Of a stretch of 64,000 nt of DNA, positions 18,839-28,517 are shown piece after piece. The translations under genes were made by a program, and so were the position numbers. The stretch lies in the NCBI RefSeq assembly GCF_013416325.1, contig NZ_JACCGK010000002.1, forward strand, positions 1 to 64,000, in the 5' to 3' direction. The notes below the pieces were generated by a model. That model saw only the letters and a program-made list of their open reading frames with translations, was not told where the DNA came from and searched no databases. The DNA is from Vreelandella sedimenti (GTDB taxonomy: Bacteria > Pseudomonadota > Gammaproteobacteria > Pseudomonadales > Halomonadaceae). Position 1 is the first letter of the stretch. Each line of letters opens with the position of its first letter.

Positions 18839-19338
18839 TGGGTGCTCCTCCCCAGCTCGCCTACATCGGCTTGGGTAGTAATCTAGAGTCGCCTATCGAG
18901 CAGGTTCGCGAGGCCTTCAACGAGCTGGCAATGCTACCGCTAAGTCGATTGGTGGCAGCATCATCGCTTTACGCCAGCCGCCCGGTGGGGCCGCAGGATC
19001 AGCCGGACTTTATCAACGCGGTGGCAGCGCTGGAGACCCGGCTCTCGCCGCTGGCGCTACTCGACCAGCTTCAGGCGTTAGAGCAGCTGCATCGCCGCCG
19101 CCGCCAGCACCACTGGGGGCCCCGAACGCTCGACCTTGACCTGCTGCTCTACGCTAATGAGCACATCAACTCGCCGCGTTTACGCGTACCGCACCCGCAA
19201 ATGACTGCCCGGGCCTTTGTACTGCTCCCCCTCACAGAGATCGCCCCCTCTCTAGACCTTTTCCAACAGCCGCTATCCACATGGCTTGAGCAAGTTGAGA
19301 ACCAAGGCTTGGAACGCTTATCTAACGCTACCATTTGA
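18838..19338 (+). CDS. folK: HPPK, folate biosynthesis
   Basis: 2-amino-4-hydroxy-6-hydroxymethyldihydropteridine pyrophosphokinase, which activates the pterin for condensation with p-aminobenzoate by FolP (encoded here at 36.5 kb). The 166-residue product shows YIGLGSNLESP near the start, ASSLYASRPVGPQDQPDF, and the ATP/Mg site WGPRTLDLDLLLY. It starts at a GTG overlapping the pcnB stop codon, a feature that fixes the start. Confidence 0.95.
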   Translation: MGAPPQLAYIGLGSNLESPIEQVREAFNELAMLPLSRLVAASSLYASRPVGPQDQPDFINAVAALETRLSPLALLDQLQALEQLHRRRRQHHWGPRTLDLDLLLYANEHINSPRLRVPHPQMTARAFVLLPLTEIAPSLDLFQQPLSTWLEQVENQGLERLSNATI

Positions 19339-19475
19339 CACAAATCTCGACACCGACACCCCATTCAGGTAACAATTGCCGGTTACTCCACTTCGCGTAT
19401 GCAGGGATGCAGCAGCATCAATAATGGTCGGCTGCCTATGTCGCATCGGCCTCACGTAAAACATGAGAGCACGCC

Positions 19476-20267
19476 ATGAAAACCGTCACCCTAAGCACGC
19501 TGCAGGCCTATAAGCAGGCTGGCGAGACATTCAGTTGCCTAACCGCTTACGACGCCTCCTTTGCCCATGCGGCAAGCCAAGCAGGCATTGATGTCCTGCT
19601 CGTCGGTGATTCGCTGGGCATGGTGCTACAGGGTCATAACAGCACTCTGCCCGTCACCATTGAAGACATCGTTTACCACACCCGCTGCGCGGCGCGTGGT
19701 AAAGGCCATAGCCTGTTGATGGTGGATTTACCCTTTATGAGCAACGCCACCACCGAGCGCCTGCTGGAAGATGCCGGTGCCGTGATGCGCGCGGGGGCGG
19801 AGCTGGTCAAACTGGAAGGCGAAGCGTGGATGGCCGATGGCATTCGTGAACTCACCCGCCGCGGCGTACCGGTATGTGCCCACCTGGGCTTAACCCCACA
19901 AACCGTGCATCAGCTAGGTGGCTATAGAGTGCAAGGACGCGACGCCGCTCACGCTGAGCGCATCATTCATGACGCAAAAGTACTTGTCGAGGCGGGCGCC
20001 TCGGTGGTTCTGCTTGAGTGCGTCCCTGCCAGCCTGGGCAAAGCGGTCACCGAAGCGCTGGATGTACCGGTGATAGGCATTGGCGCAGGGCCGGATACCG
20101 ATGGCCAGATTCTGGTAATGCACGATGTGCTCGGCATCACCCATGGCCGCACACCCCGCTTTGTAAAAAACTTTATGGCTGAGGCTGATAGCATTCAAGC
20201 AGCTTTCCAGGCCTACCATGAAGCGGTCAAAACCCGCGCCTTCCCGGCTCAAGAGCACTGTTTTTAA
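19476..20267 (+). CDS. panB: Ketopantoate hydroxymethyltransferase
   Basis: First committed step of pantothenate/CoA synthesis: transfers a hydroxymethyl group from methylene-THF to alpha-ketovalerate. The 263-residue protein has the VGDSLGMVLQGH metal/substrate site, GGYRVQGRD, and IGIGAGPDTDGQILVMHD. It leads the panB-panC-panD run. The stop codon sits inside a degenerate tandem repeat (20258-20298). Confidence 0.96.
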   Translation: MKTVTLSTLQAYKQAGETFSCLTAYDASFAHAASQAGIDVLLVGDSLGMVLQGHNSTLPVTIEDIVYHTRCAARGKGHSLLMVDLPFMSNATTERLLEDAGAVMRAGAELVKLEGEAWMADGIRELTRRGVPVCAHLGLTPQTVHQLGGYRVQGRDAAHAERIIHDAKVLVEAGASVVLLECVPASLGKAVTEALDVPVIGIGAGPDTDGQILVMHDVLGITHGRTPRFVKNFMAEADSIQAAFQAYHEAVKTRAFPAQEHCF

Positions 20268-20298
20268 GAGCTGTTTTTAACAGCCGCTTTTAAGACAG
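20258..20298 (+). repeat. Degenerate tandem repeat at the panB 3' end
   Basis: Three roughly 14-bp units of the form CTGTTTTTAAGAG, CTGTTTTTAACAGC, CGCTTTTAAGACAG run head to tail. The first copy contains the panB stop codon. No terminator-like U-run follows, so panB-panC read-through is likely. Confidence 0.65.
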
Positions 20299-20339
20299 CT
20301 CGACTATCGACCATTTTTTGTTATTGACGCGAAACGACT

Positions 20340-21227
20340 ATGCGCACTTTGCGAGACATTGATCAGCTACGCAGCACGCTGCGAGATTACCGCCAACGCG
20401 GCCAGCGTATTGCCCTGGTGCCCACCATGGGCAACCTACATGCCGGGCACCTAGCGCTGGTCGCCTGCGCGCGCCAGCACGCCGATATCGTGGTCGCAAG
20501 CCTGTTTGTCAATCCGATGCAGTTTGGCCCAGGCGAAGATTTAGACGGCTACCCGCGTACCTTTGATGCCGATCAAGCGCAGCTTATCGAGGCTGGCTGC
20601 GACGTGCTGTTCGCCCCGACGGTGAGCTCGCTCTACCCCAACGGCTTGGACGCCCAGACCCGCGTGCATGTGCCTGTGGTGGGTGAGGGTCTGTGTGGCG
20701 GCTCACGCCCCGGCCATTTTGACGGTGTCTCCACCGTGGTTAGCATGCTGTTTAATTTGGTGCAGCCCGACGTCGCCTGCTTTGGGGAGAAGGATTACCA
20801 ACAGCTTGCGGTGATTCGTAAGCTGGTGTGCGACCTGCACATGCCGATTGAGATTATCGGCGTGCCCATCGTGCGCGCAGAAGATGGCCTGGCACTGTCA
20901 TCACGCAATGGCTATTTAAGTAGCGAGGAGCGTGCAATCGCCCCTGCGCTTTATCGCACGCTGTGTACGCTTCGCGATGCGCTAGAGCGCGGAGAACCTA
21001 TCGAAAAGGTACTACACCAGGGCAACACCGCGCTGTATGATGCGGGCTTTACGCTGGACTATTTGGAACTGCGCGATGTCACGCTAGGCCCCATTAACCT
21101 AGCGACCCGCCATGCGGTAATGCTGGCCGCCGCCAAGCTGGGCCCGGCGCGATTAATCGATAACCTCACTGTTCAACTCCCGGCCAGCGCTGCCACTACT
21201 GGCAGAGAAGAAACAAACAACGGGTAA
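20340..21227 (+). CDS. panC: Pantothenate synthetase
   Basis: ATP-dependent ligation of pantoate and beta-alanine. The 295-residue sequence has the nucleotidyltransferase signature [14 protein letters not shown], followed by [24 protein letters not shown] and the KMSKS-like LSSRNGYLS. It follows panB and ends 14 bp before panD, so all three pantothenate genes probably share a transcript. Confidence 0.96.
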   Translation: MRTLRDIDQLRSTLRDYRQRGQRIALVPTMGNLHAGHLALVACARQHADIVVASLFVNPMQFGPGEDLDGYPRTFDADQAQLIEAGCDVLFAPTVSSLYPNGLDAQTRVHVPVVGEGLCGGSRPGHFDGVSTVVSMLFNLVQPDVACFGEKDYQQLAVIRKLVCDLHMPIEIIGVPIVRAEDGLALSSRNGYLSSEERAIAPALYRTLCTLRDALERGEPIEKVLHQGNTALYDAGFTLDYLELRDVTLGPINLATRHAVMLAAAKLGPARLIDNLTVQLPASAATTGREETNNG

Positions 21228-21241
21228 AAATAGGAACTCAC

Positions 21242-21622
21242 ATGCATACCATCATGCTCAAAGCCAAGCTGCACATGGCACGCGTCACTCACGCGGTACT
21301 CAACTACGAAGGCTCCTGCGCCATCGACGGCGACCTGCTGGATATGGCGGGTATTCGTGAAAATGAGCAGATCCAGATTTACAACGTCGAGAATGGCGAA
21401 CGCTTCACCACTTACGCCATTCGCGGTGAGGAAGGCTCCAAGCTCATTTCGATCAACGGCGCTGCGGCCCACCTCGCCGCCCCTGGCCACCGGATCATTA
21501 TCTGCAGCTACGCCCACTACTCCGAAGCCGAACTGGAAAACCACCAGCCTGCGCTGGTGTATCTCCAGGAAGGCAACCACGTCAGCCACACCAGCAATAT
21601 TATTCCGGTGCAGTTGGCATAG
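21242..21622 (+). CDS. panD: Aspartate 1-decarboxylase proenzyme
   Basis: Makes beta-alanine for PanC. The proenzyme self-cleaves at Gly24-Ser25 (YEGSCAID) to make its pyruvoyl cofactor; that motif and the catalytic-site residues are intact in the 126-residue product. A terminator follows. Having panD contiguous with panBC completes a one-locus pantothenate set. Confidence 0.96.
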   Translation: MHTIMLKAKLHMARVTHAVLNYEGSCAIDGDLLDMAGIRENEQIQIYNVENGERFTTYAIRGEEGSKLISINGAAAHLAAPGHRIIICSYAHYSEAELENHQPALVYLQEGNHVSHTSNIIPVQLA

Positions 21623-21650
21623 CCTTAGCGCTTCTAACGCTTTCTCCTGA

Positions 21651-21677
21651 CGGGCCACATGTTGGCTCGTTTTTATT
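21651..21677 (+). terminator. Intrinsic terminator after panD
   Basis: CGGGCCA (21651-21657) pairs with TGGCTCG (21663-21669; one G-T pair), followed by TTTTATTT. It ends the panBCD transcript 29 bp after the panD stop. Confidence 0.78.
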
Positions 21678-21729
21678 TGCCTATAAATGCGTATTGCCGC
21701 AATGCATCACCTTCCCCTATGCTGAAGAG

Positions 21730-21770
21730 ACGGCTGACAGAGTACGAATAAAAGAGTACGGCTGACAGAG
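21730..21770 (+). repeat. Direct repeat ACGGCTGACAGAG
   Basis: Two exact 13-bp copies, 21730-21742 and 21758-21770, 28 bp apart, lie in the panD-thiolase gap where the thiolase promoter should be. Either another short intergenic repeat or a pair of regulator sites. Confidence 0.6.
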
Positions 21771-21827
21771 CACGCCTATCGGGCATCTGGCATCAGACTG
21801 TCTGTTAATTACTCCAGGAGTCATCTT

Positions 21828-23006
21828 ATGCAAGAAGTAGTCATTGTTGCGGCACGCCGCACCGCTGTGGGCGCTTTCGGCGGCTCCCTCGCAGGTATTC
21901 CAGCGAGCGACCTGGGCGCCTTGGTAATCAAAGATATCCTCGCCTCCACCGGCGTTTCTCCCGATCAAGTTGACGAAGTACTGCTGGGCCAGGTGCTCAC
22001 CGCGGGCGTTGGCCAAAACCCGGCGCGCCAAGCGGCTATCAAGGGCGGCCTGCCAGACTCGGTACCGGCCATGACCATCAACAAAGTGTGTGGCTCAGGC
22101 CTTAAAGCGCTGCATCTCGCTACGCAGGCAATTCGCTGCGGCGATGCCGAGCTGATTCTGGCCGGTGGTCAGGAGAACATGTCCGCCTCGCCACACGTAC
22201 TCCCCAACTCGCGCAACGGTCAGCGCATGGGCGATTGGAAGGCAATTGATTCCATGGTGCACGACGGCCTGTGGGATGCGTTCAACAACTACCACATGGG
22301 CATTACTGCCGAGAACTTGGCCGAGAAGTACGGCATCACCCGCGAAGCGATGGACGAGTTCGCCGCAGCGTCCCAGCAGAAAGCCGCTGCCGCCATCAAA
22401 GAAGGTAAGTTCAAAGGCCAGATCGTGCCGGTGGAAATTCCCCAGCGCAAAGGCGACCCGGTGGTGTTTGATACCGATGAGAACCCACGGGAAGTTACCG
22501 CGGAGAAGCTTGGCGGCATGCGCCCTGCGTTTAAGAAAGACGGCACCGTTACCGCCGGTAACGCCTCGGCGCTCAACGACGGCGCGGCAGTGGTTATGCT
22601 CTGCTCCGCCGAAAAAGCCAAGCAGTTGGGGCTAGAGCCACTGGCACGTATAGCGGCTTACTCCAACGCAGGCGTTGACCCTGCCATTATGGGTATCGGC
22701 CCCGCACCGGCCACTCGCCGCTGCCTTGAAAAAGCCGGCTGGAGCCTGGATGACCTGGATCTGGTAGAAGCCAACGAAGCCTTCGCTGCCCAGGCGCTCT
22801 CCGTTAACAAAGAACTCGGCTGGGATACGTCTAAAGTGAACGTCAACGGCGGCGCGATCGCCCTAGGCCACCCCATTGGAGCCTCCGGCTGCCGCGTACT
22901 AGTCACGCTGCTCCACGAAATGATCGCCCGCGACGCCAAGAAAGGCCTCGCGACGCTGTGTATCGGCGGCGGTCAGGGCGTAGCACTGGCTATCGAGCGT
23001 CCTTGA
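21828..23006 (+). CDS. Acetyl-CoA C-acetyltransferase (thiolase)
   Basis: Thiolase II-type enzyme of 392 residues that condenses two acetyl-CoA to acetoacetyl-CoA or runs in reverse. The catalytic triad is intact: Cys88 (NKVCGSG), His348 ([10 protein letters not shown]) and Cys378 (LCIGGGQG). The biosynthetic class supplies polyhydroxybutyrate synthesis in halomonads (PhaA) or short-chain fatty acid breakdown (AtoB). No phaB, phaC or atoDA neighbour is present, so the role is not settled. It stands alone, with its own terminator. Confidence 0.93.
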   Translation: MQEVVIVAARRTAVGAFGGSLAGIPASDLGALVIKDILASTGVSPDQVDEVLLGQVLTAGVGQNPARQAAIKGGLPDSVPAMTINKVCGSGLKALHLATQAIRCGDAELILAGGQENMSASPHVLPNSRNGQRMGDWKAIDSMVHDGLWDAFNNYHMGITAENLAEKYGITREAMDEFAAASQQKAAAAIKEGKFKGQIVPVEIPQRKGDPVVFDTDENPREVTAEKLGGMRPAFKKDGTVTAGNASALNDGAAVVMLCSAEKAKQLGLEPLARIAAYSNAGVDPAIMGIGPAPATRRCLEKAGWSLDDLDLVEANEAFAAQALSVNKELGWDTSKVNVNGGAIALGHPIGASGCRVLVTLLHEMIARDAKKGLATLCIGGGQGVALAIERP

Positions 23007-23035
23007 TTGTTTCTGAGGTAAACGCTAAACCCATG

Positions 23036-23061
23036 CCCCCGCTGCTCGCGGGGGTATTTTT
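23036..23061 (+). terminator. Terminator between convergent thiolase and MFS genes
   Basis: CCCCCGC/GCGGGGG stem with a TGCTC loop and TATTTTTTT tail for the rightward thiolase gene. The leftward MFS gene ends at 23075, so it may also serve that gene weakly. Confidence 0.88.
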
Positions 23062-23074
23062 TTCACCTACTGGC

Positions 23075-24244
23075 TCAACGTGTCTTCTGACCAACGACCT
23101 TGGCTGGCGTGCTTAGTACCAACAGCGCCCCCAACAGGAATAATCCAGATGCGGCCCACATGGCAATGGGAAGGCTAGTGCCATCGACGATACGCCCACC
23201 CAACATGGCACCCAAACCAATCGACATATTGAAGGTAAACGCCATCAACGCCGTGGCGGCTTCGGTATTGGGTGCGGTGCGTAAAATCCAGGTTTGAATG
23301 CTGACCGATACGCTGCCAAACACCGCGCCCCACATCATGAGTAGCATCACGCCGCTGCTCGGCTGCCCCCCCAGCAGAGGAAAAATGGCCACCACAATGA
23401 GCAGCAGGCTGGGAATCGCCAGCACTGCGCGGTAAGGGTGACGACCGGCAAACATGCCTGCCGCAATATTACCCACAATGCCTGCCGCCCCGTAAAGCAG
23501 CAGCAGGCTGCTCACATGGCGTTGGGAAATACCGCTGATCTCTTGCAGGATGGGGCTAATAAAGGTGTAGGCCGCAAAGTGGCCAACCACCACAAAAGCC
23601 GTGGTTAACACCGCCACCCGCACCCCGCGATTGCTAAACTGCTGTGCGAGCACTCGGAGCCGCACCGGCTCCCGTGGTGGTAACGGCGGTAGCCAAAACC
23701 ACAGAGCAGCGGCCGTTAACAGGCTTAGGACGCCCAGCGCCCCAAAGGCGACTCGCCAGTTGCTGAGATCCCCCAGCAGCGTGCCCAGTGGCACACCCAG
23801 CACCGAGGCCGCCGCGACGCCACCAAAAATCATCGTCATTGCTTTTGGCACCTGAGCCTCCGGCACTAGGCGTGGGGCAATACTGCCCGCCACAGCCCAA
23901 AAGCCACCAATGCTAAGCCCCACCAGCACGCGGGCGGCAAGCAACAGGATAAAGCTGCTGGCCAATGCCGATAGCACACTCCCGGCCACCATGACGGCCA
24001 TCAATACCGTGAGCATAATGCGCCGATCCAAGCGCCCCACCGCTACCGGCAGCAGTGGGGCTGAAAAGGCAGCGACTACGCCGGGCACGGTGACCATTAA
24101 GCCTGCCATGCCGGGGGTAACGCCCATTGAATCGGCCACTTGAGAGAGTAACCCAATCGGCAGTTGCTCTGCGGTCACCAGTAAAAAAATGCCGATCATC
24201 ACGGCCACCACCGCCCACCAACGCGGCGCTTGTTGCTGCTCCAT
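23075..24244 (-). CDS. MFS transporter, DHA1 (drug:H+ antiporter) family
   Basis: 389-residue inner-membrane protein with about 12 hydrophobic helices. The major facilitator motif between helices 2 and 3 appears as GRLDRRIMLTVLM. Helix 5 carries VLGVPLGTLLGDLSNWR, the exporter-type motif C region. It resembles AraJ/NepI-like sugar or nucleoside efflux proteins of the DHA1 group. The substrate cannot be told. Confidence 0.85.
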   Translation of the reverse strand: MEQQQAPRWWAVVAVMIGIFLLVTAEQLPIGLLSQVADSMGVTPGMAGLMVTVPGVVAAFSAPLLPVAVGRLDRRIMLTVLMAVMVAGSVLSALASSFILLLAARVLVGLSIGGFWAVAGSIAPRLVPEAQVPKAMTMIFGGVAAASVLGVPLGTLLGDLSNWRVAFGALGVLSLLTAAALWFWLPPLPPREPVRLRVLAQQFSNRGVRVAVLTTAFVVVGHFAAYTFISPILQEISGISQRHVSSLLLLYGAAGIVGNIAAGMFAGRHPYRAVLAIPSLLLIVVAIFPLLGGQPSSGVMLLMMWGAVFGSVSVSIQTWILRTAPNTEAATALMAFTFNMSIGLGAMLGGRIVDGTSLPIAMWAASGLFLLGALLVLSTPAKVVGQKTR

Positions 24245-24306
24245 CTGCTGCTCCCTGACTGTCTAAATCCCGGCGAACAAAGCGTTACCTAACCACAAAA
24301 CACTAT

Positions 24307-24360
24307 CTAGCAAAAAAATAGTTAGCAAAAAATAGTTAGCAAAAACAGTACCTAGCAAAA
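24307..24360 (-). repeat. Tandem repeat, unit TAGCAAAAAAATAGT
   Basis: Four head-to-tail copies of a 14-16-bp unit start at 24307, 24323, 24337 and 24353, between the MFS start and the pnp terminator. The A-tracts read as T-runs on the minus strand and may strengthen pnp termination. Confidence 0.75.
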
Positions 24361-24392
24361 ACAAAGCCCCCGTAGCCAGAGGCTACGAGGGC
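24354..24392 (-). terminator. Intrinsic terminator after pnp
   Basis: On the minus strand GCCCTCGTAGCC pairs with GGCTACGGGGGC (one mismatch, 3-base loop) and is followed by a T-rich stretch from the neighbouring A-rich repeat. It lies 25 bp after the pnp stop. Confidence 0.88.
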
Positions 24393-24416
24393 GGTATCAG
24401 AAACCTAGCTAGCGAT

Positions 24417-26567
24417 TTAAATCGCCGCTTCGGTTTCCGCTGCTTCCGCGGTAAAAGCGGCTTTCTCTTCTTCGGTAATCTCTTTCATCGACAGCTTCAC
24501 GCGGTTGCGGTTGTCGATATCCAGCACCTTAACGATCACGTCATCGCCTTCGTTCAAGAAGTCGCGCACGTTATTAACCCGCTCGGCAACGATTTGCGAG
24601 ATGTGAACCAGGCCATCGGTACCGGGCATGATGTTAACGAACGCACCGAAGTCAGCAATACGCACGACCTTGCCGTGATACAGCTTGCCGATTTCCGCTT
24701 CAGCGGTAATCGCCAGTACGGTGTCGATGGCGCGCTTGGCGGCGGCTTTATCTTCCGCGTAAATACGCACGGTACCATCGTCGTCGAGATCAATAGAGGC
24801 GCCGGTGTCTTCGCAGATTTTGCGAATGGTTGCGCCACCTTTACCGATAACGTCACGGATCTTGTCCGGATCGATTTTGATCGTTGCCATGGACGGCGCG
24901 TTGTCGGAGACATCGCTACGGCTCTGGCTGATCACGACATTCATTTGCTCAAGAATACTCAGTCGCGCGGTCAGTGCTTGCTGCAGCGCGAGTTCCATAA
25001 TCTCTTCGTTGATGCCTTCGATCTTGATGTCCATCTGCAGGGCGGTGACGCCCTCTTCGGAACCGGCAACTTTAAAGTCCATATCGCCAAGGTGATCTTC
25101 GTCACCCAGAATATCGGTCAATACCGCAAAACCGTCCGGGTCTTTTACCAAGCCCATGGCAATACCGGCGACCGGTGCTTTTAACGGTACGCCTGCGTCC
25201 ATCAAGGCCAGCGAAGAGCCACACACAGAGGCCATGGAGCTGGAACCGTTAGACTCGGTAATTTCAGAAACGACACGGATGGTGTAGGGGAACGCATCTT
25301 CGGACGGCAGCATCGCCTGCACGCCACGACGTGCTAAGCGGCCATGGCCGATTTCGCGACGCTTCGGGCCACCCATAAAGCCAGCTTCACCCACTGAGTA
25401 GGGAGGGAAGTTGTAGTGCAGCATAAAGCGGTCTTTACGCTCACCTTCCAGTGATTCGATTAGCTGTGAATCACGCAGCGTGCCCAGCGTTGCTACGGCA
25501 ATCGCCTGGGTCTCACCACGCGTAAAGATGGCAGAACCGTGAGCCTTCGGCAGTACACCGACTTCGATAGCCAGCGGACGAACGGTTTGATTGTCACGAC
25601 CGTCAATACGCGGCTCGCCTTTTACCACCCGTGAACGCACAACGCGTTTTTCCAGGCTAGCAAAGGCACCTTTGACGTCATCTTTGCTGAACTTGTCGTT
25701 AACCGGTTCGCCTTCATCGGCTGCCAGCTGTTCAATCGCCAGGTCTTTCAACTCAGCCAGTGCATCCTGGCGCTGCATTTTGTCGGTGATGCGGTAAGCA
25801 TCGCCCACTTTAGCTTCAAACGCATCAGCCATGGCGGCTTTGAGTGCCTGGTTCTCTTCGGCGGCCTGCCACTCCCAGCGCGGCTTGCCCGCTTCAGCAA
25901 CCAGTTCGTTAATGGCACTGATCGCGACCTGCATTTCCTGGTGACCGAACAGTACGGCTCCCAGCATTTCGTCTTCGAGCAGCTCTTTGGCTTCCGACTC
26001 AACCATCAGCACGGCTTTTTCAGTACCGGCGACGACCATGTCCAGCTCAGAGGTGGCCAGTTCTTCAACCGTTGGGTTGAGGAAGTAGCCTTTCTCTTCG
26101 TTAAAGCCCACGCGGGCTGCGCCAATCGGGCCACTAAACGGCACGCCAGAGATACTCAGCGCTGCGGAGGTGCCAAGCAATGCGGCGATATCCGGATCGT
26201 GGTTACGGTCAGTGGACAGAACGGTACAGACGACCTGCACTTCGTTCATGAAGCCTTTGGGGAACAGCGGACGGATCGGGCGATCAATCAGACGCGAGGT
26301 CAGCGTCTCTTTTTCAGTGGGACGACCTTCGCGCTTGAAGAAGCCGCCAGGAATCTTGCCCACTGCGTAGGTTTTCTCTTGGTAGTGTACCGAGAGAGGG
26401 AAAAAGGGTTGGCTCGGGTTTGCCTCTTTGCGAGCGACAACGGTACACAGCACGACGGTGTCATCCATGGTAACCATGACAGCGCCGGTAGCTTGGCGAG
26501 CAATACGCCCGGTTTCGAGCGTGACGGTGCTACGACCGTACTGGAACGTTTTCTTTACCGGATTCAC
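24417..26567 (-). CDS. pnp: Polynucleotide phosphorylase
   Basis: 3'-5' phosphorolytic exoribonuclease and degradosome component. Two RNase PH domains are followed by a KH domain ([18 protein letters not shown]) and a C-terminal S1 domain ([20 protein letters not shown]). The frame is open to 26591, but the GTG at 26567 has AAGGAAG 6-7 bp upstream and gives the family N-terminus [11 protein letters not shown] (716 residues). The ATG at 26585 has no clear ribosome site. It follows rpsO, as in most bacteria. Confidence 0.95.
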   Translation of the reverse strand: MNPVKKTFQYGRSTVTLETGRIARQATGAVMVTMDDTVVLCTVVARKEANPSQPFFPLSVHYQEKTYAVGKIPGGFFKREGRPTEKETLTSRLIDRPIRPLFPKGFMNEVQVVCTVLSTDRNHDPDIAALLGTSAALSISGVPFSGPIGAARVGFNEEKGYFLNPTVEELATSELDMVVAGTEKAVLMVESEAKELLEDEMLGAVLFGHQEMQVAISAINELVAEAGKPRWEWQAAEENQALKAAMADAFEAKVGDAYRITDKMQRQDALAELKDLAIEQLAADEGEPVNDKFSKDDVKGAFASLEKRVVRSRVVKGEPRIDGRDNQTVRPLAIEVGVLPKAHGSAIFTRGETQAIAVATLGTLRDSQLIESLEGERKDRFMLHYNFPPYSVGEAGFMGGPKRREIGHGRLARRGVQAMLPSEDAFPYTIRVVSEITESNGSSSMASVCGSSLALMDAGVPLKAPVAGIAMGLVKDPDGFAVLTDILGDEDHLGDMDFKVAGSEEGVTALQMDIKIEGINEEIMELALQQALTARLSILEQMNVVISQSRSDVSDNAPSMATIKIDPDKIRDVIGKGGATIRKICEDTGASIDLDDDGTVRIYAEDKAAAKRAIDTVLAITAEAEIGKLYHGKVVRIADFGAFVNIMPGTDGLVHISQIVAERVNNVRDFLNEGDDVIVKVLDIDNRNRVKLSMKEITEEEKAAFTAEAAETEAAI

Positions 26568-26694
26568 AGCGACTTCCTTCAGCATTATCAATATCTACTT
26601 GTCTATTCGTTTAGGTCGTTTTGACTCGTTACCATTCTAGGCGCTGGAGCGCGATAGGGCTACCAGTTCCCTACTTGCAGTAAACACGAAACAT

Positions 26695-26728
26695 AAAAAA
26701 ACGGGCAGCTCACAAAGAGCTGCCCGTT
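26695..26728 (-). terminator. Hairpin terminator between rpsO and pnp
   Basis: ACGGGCAGCTC/GAGCTGCCCGT, a perfect 11-bp stem with a 5-base loop, is followed on the minus strand by TTTTTTT. It should end or attenuate rpsO transcription before pnp. The remaining 100 bp up to pnp must hold a pnp promoter. Confidence 0.9.
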
Positions 26729-26749
26729 TCTAATCGTTGCCGTTAACGC

Positions 26750-27019
26750 TTAACGACGCAGACCCAGACGCTGAATCAGGGACTGATAGCGTTCGAAATC
26801 TTTACGCTTTAGGTAGTCCAGCAGCTTACGACGCTGGTTAACCATGCGGATCAGACCACGACGCGAGTGGTGATCCTGTTTGTTGGTCTTGAAGTGATCC
26901 TGCAGGCCATTAATGTTGGCGCTCAGCAGTGCAACTTGCACTTCAGGGGAACCGGTATCGTTATCGCCGCGGCCGTATTCAGTGACGATCTCGGCCTTCT
27001 TCTCAGCGGTTAAAGCCAT
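26750..27019 (-). CDS. rpsO: 30S ribosomal protein S15
   Basis: Primary 16S-rRNA-binding protein of the 30S platform, 89 residues. The conserved block [18 protein letters not shown] and [22 protein letters not shown] residues are all present. It lies between truB and pnp in the standard order. GGAGAGAC precedes the ATG. Confidence 0.98.
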   Translation of the reverse strand: MALTAEKKAEIVTEYGRGDNDTGSPEVQVALLSANINGLQDHFKTNKQDHHSRRGLIRMVNQRRKLLDYLKRKDFERYQSLIQRLGLRR

Positions 27020-27159
27020 CTGTCTCTCCAGTAAGCAATATGCCTAAAAATGAATGGGTGAGACCACGCATATTTGCAGTCTCAAGCTACTATTTTTTAC
27101 TAGCTAGTTACTTTCCACTAACTAGATTCACGTAGACGGCTGCATCCTTGCAACGCTGT

Positions 27160-28080
27160 TTACGAGATAGCGACGGTACTTAACAGCCGCTTAGGTGCCA
27201 CTTCCTGGGCACCTTTCACTACGCCAAGGCCGATAAACGTCTCGGCGTAATAAAGTCGGGCTACTTCGTCCGGGGCTAATGCGCCGGTTTCGAGAGCAGC
27301 GGGCTGGCCATGGGCCAAACGAGAATGGGCGGTGTCGTCTACCGTCAGTAACGGTAAATGATCCACCAGCACATCCAAGGGCATGAGCTCAGCTTCCAGT
27401 GCCGCTTGGTCGGCCAATGCTTCCAAGGCCTCTAGCGTCCACATCGCGTCGGCTAAAAAGGGCCCCGTTTTGAGCCTTCTTAGTTGACTGATGTGCGCAC
27501 CACAGCCAAGCGCTTGGCCAATATCTTCGGCTAGCGTGCGGATGTAAGTGCCTTTACTGCAGCTTACTTCCAGCTCAAAAGCAGTGCCTTCAAACGATAG
27601 CAGGCGCGCATCATACACGCTTACGCGCCGGGCTGCACGCTCTACCTGCTTGCCTTCCCGGGCCAGCTCGTAAAGTTTTTTGCCCTGATGCTTGAGGGCC
27701 GAGTACATCGGCGGCACTTGGTCAATCTCACCGCGAAAACGGGTGAGCACAGCTTCCACGTCATCGACGCTTAGGCTGGGAACCTCATGCTGCTCAATAA
27801 TCGTACCTTCCGCATCGCCGGTATCGGTGATCACCCCTAGCTCTACCCGGGTGCGATACACCTTGTCGGCTTCCAGCAAGTGCGACGAGAACTTGGTCGC
27901 TTCGCCTAGGCAAATCGGCAATAAGCCGGTTGCCATCGGGTCTAGCGTGCCGGTGTGTCCAGCTTTTTGAGCCTGGAACAGCCGACGTACACGCTGCAGC
28001 GCATGGTTGCTGGAAACGCCCTTGGGCTTATCCAGCAGCAGTACGCCATTAACCGGTAAACCGCGACGTTGACGCGCCAC
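27160..28080 (-). CDS. truB: tRNA pseudouridine(55) synthase
   Basis: Makes pseudouridine 55 in the T-loop of tRNAs. The catalytic Asp is in HTGTLDPMATGLLP. VPPMYSALKHQGKKLYELAREG is conserved, and a C-terminal PUA-like region is present (306 residues). The start is a GTG that overlaps the rbfA TAG by one base (TAGTG), indicating coupled translation. Confidence 0.96.
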   Translation of the reverse strand: MARQRRGLPVNGVLLLDKPKGVSSNHALQRVRRLFQAQKAGHTGTLDPMATGLLPICLGEATKFSSHLLEADKVYRTRVELGVITDTGDAEGTIIEQHEVPSLSVDDVEAVLTRFRGEIDQVPPMYSALKHQGKKLYELAREGKQVERAARRVSVYDARLLSFEGTAFELEVSCSKGTYIRTLAEDIGQALGCGAHISQLRRLKTGPFLADAMWTLEALEALADQAALEAELMPLDVLVDHLPLLTVDDTAHSRLAHGQPAALETGALAPDEVARLYYAETFIGLGVVKGAQEVAPKRLLSTVAIS

Positions 28081-28499
28081 TAGCGGGTTTCCTCACTATT
28101 ATCCTGGGCGTCGGCATCTTGGTCACTGTCTTGATAGCGTGCACGATCCGTCGTCACTGCTTCATCAATCAATGAAGAGAGTTGCTGACCGCGCACCACG
28201 CTTTCATCGAAATGAAAACGCAGCTCCGGTACGTGACGTAGCTTGATGCGCTTGGCAATCTGGCTTCTTAGAAAACCGGCAGCGCGCTTAAGCACCTGCA
28301 GATTCTCTTTAATACGCTCGGGCTCTTGCTCACCCAACAGAGTGACGTAGACGTCGGAGTAGCCAAGGTCACGGCTAACGGTAACGCCGCTGACCGTGAC
28401 CATGCCCAAACGCGGGTCTTTCACTTCTCGTTGGATCAACACAGCCAGCTCCTTTTGGAGCTGGTCGGCTACCCGGTCGGTACGCTTAAATTCGCGCAT
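28080..28499 (-). CDS. rbfA: Ribosome-binding factor A
   Basis: KH-type 30S maturation and cold-adaptation factor. The 139-residue product has the family pattern RVADQLQKELAVLIQREVKDPRLG, the KRAAGFLRSQIAKRIKLRHVPELRF core, and an acidic disordered tail (DQDADAQDNSEE). GAGGAGC precedes the ATG, 18 bp after infB. Confidence 0.96.
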   Translation of the reverse strand: MREFKRTDRVADQLQKELAVLIQREVKDPRLGMVTVSGVTVSRDLGYSDVYVTLLGEQEPERIKENLQVLKRAAGFLRSQIAKRIKLRHVPELRFHFDESVVRGQQLSSLIDEAVTTDRARYQDSDQDADAQDNSEETR

Positions 28500-28517
28500 G
28501 TTTAGCTCCTCGCAGCC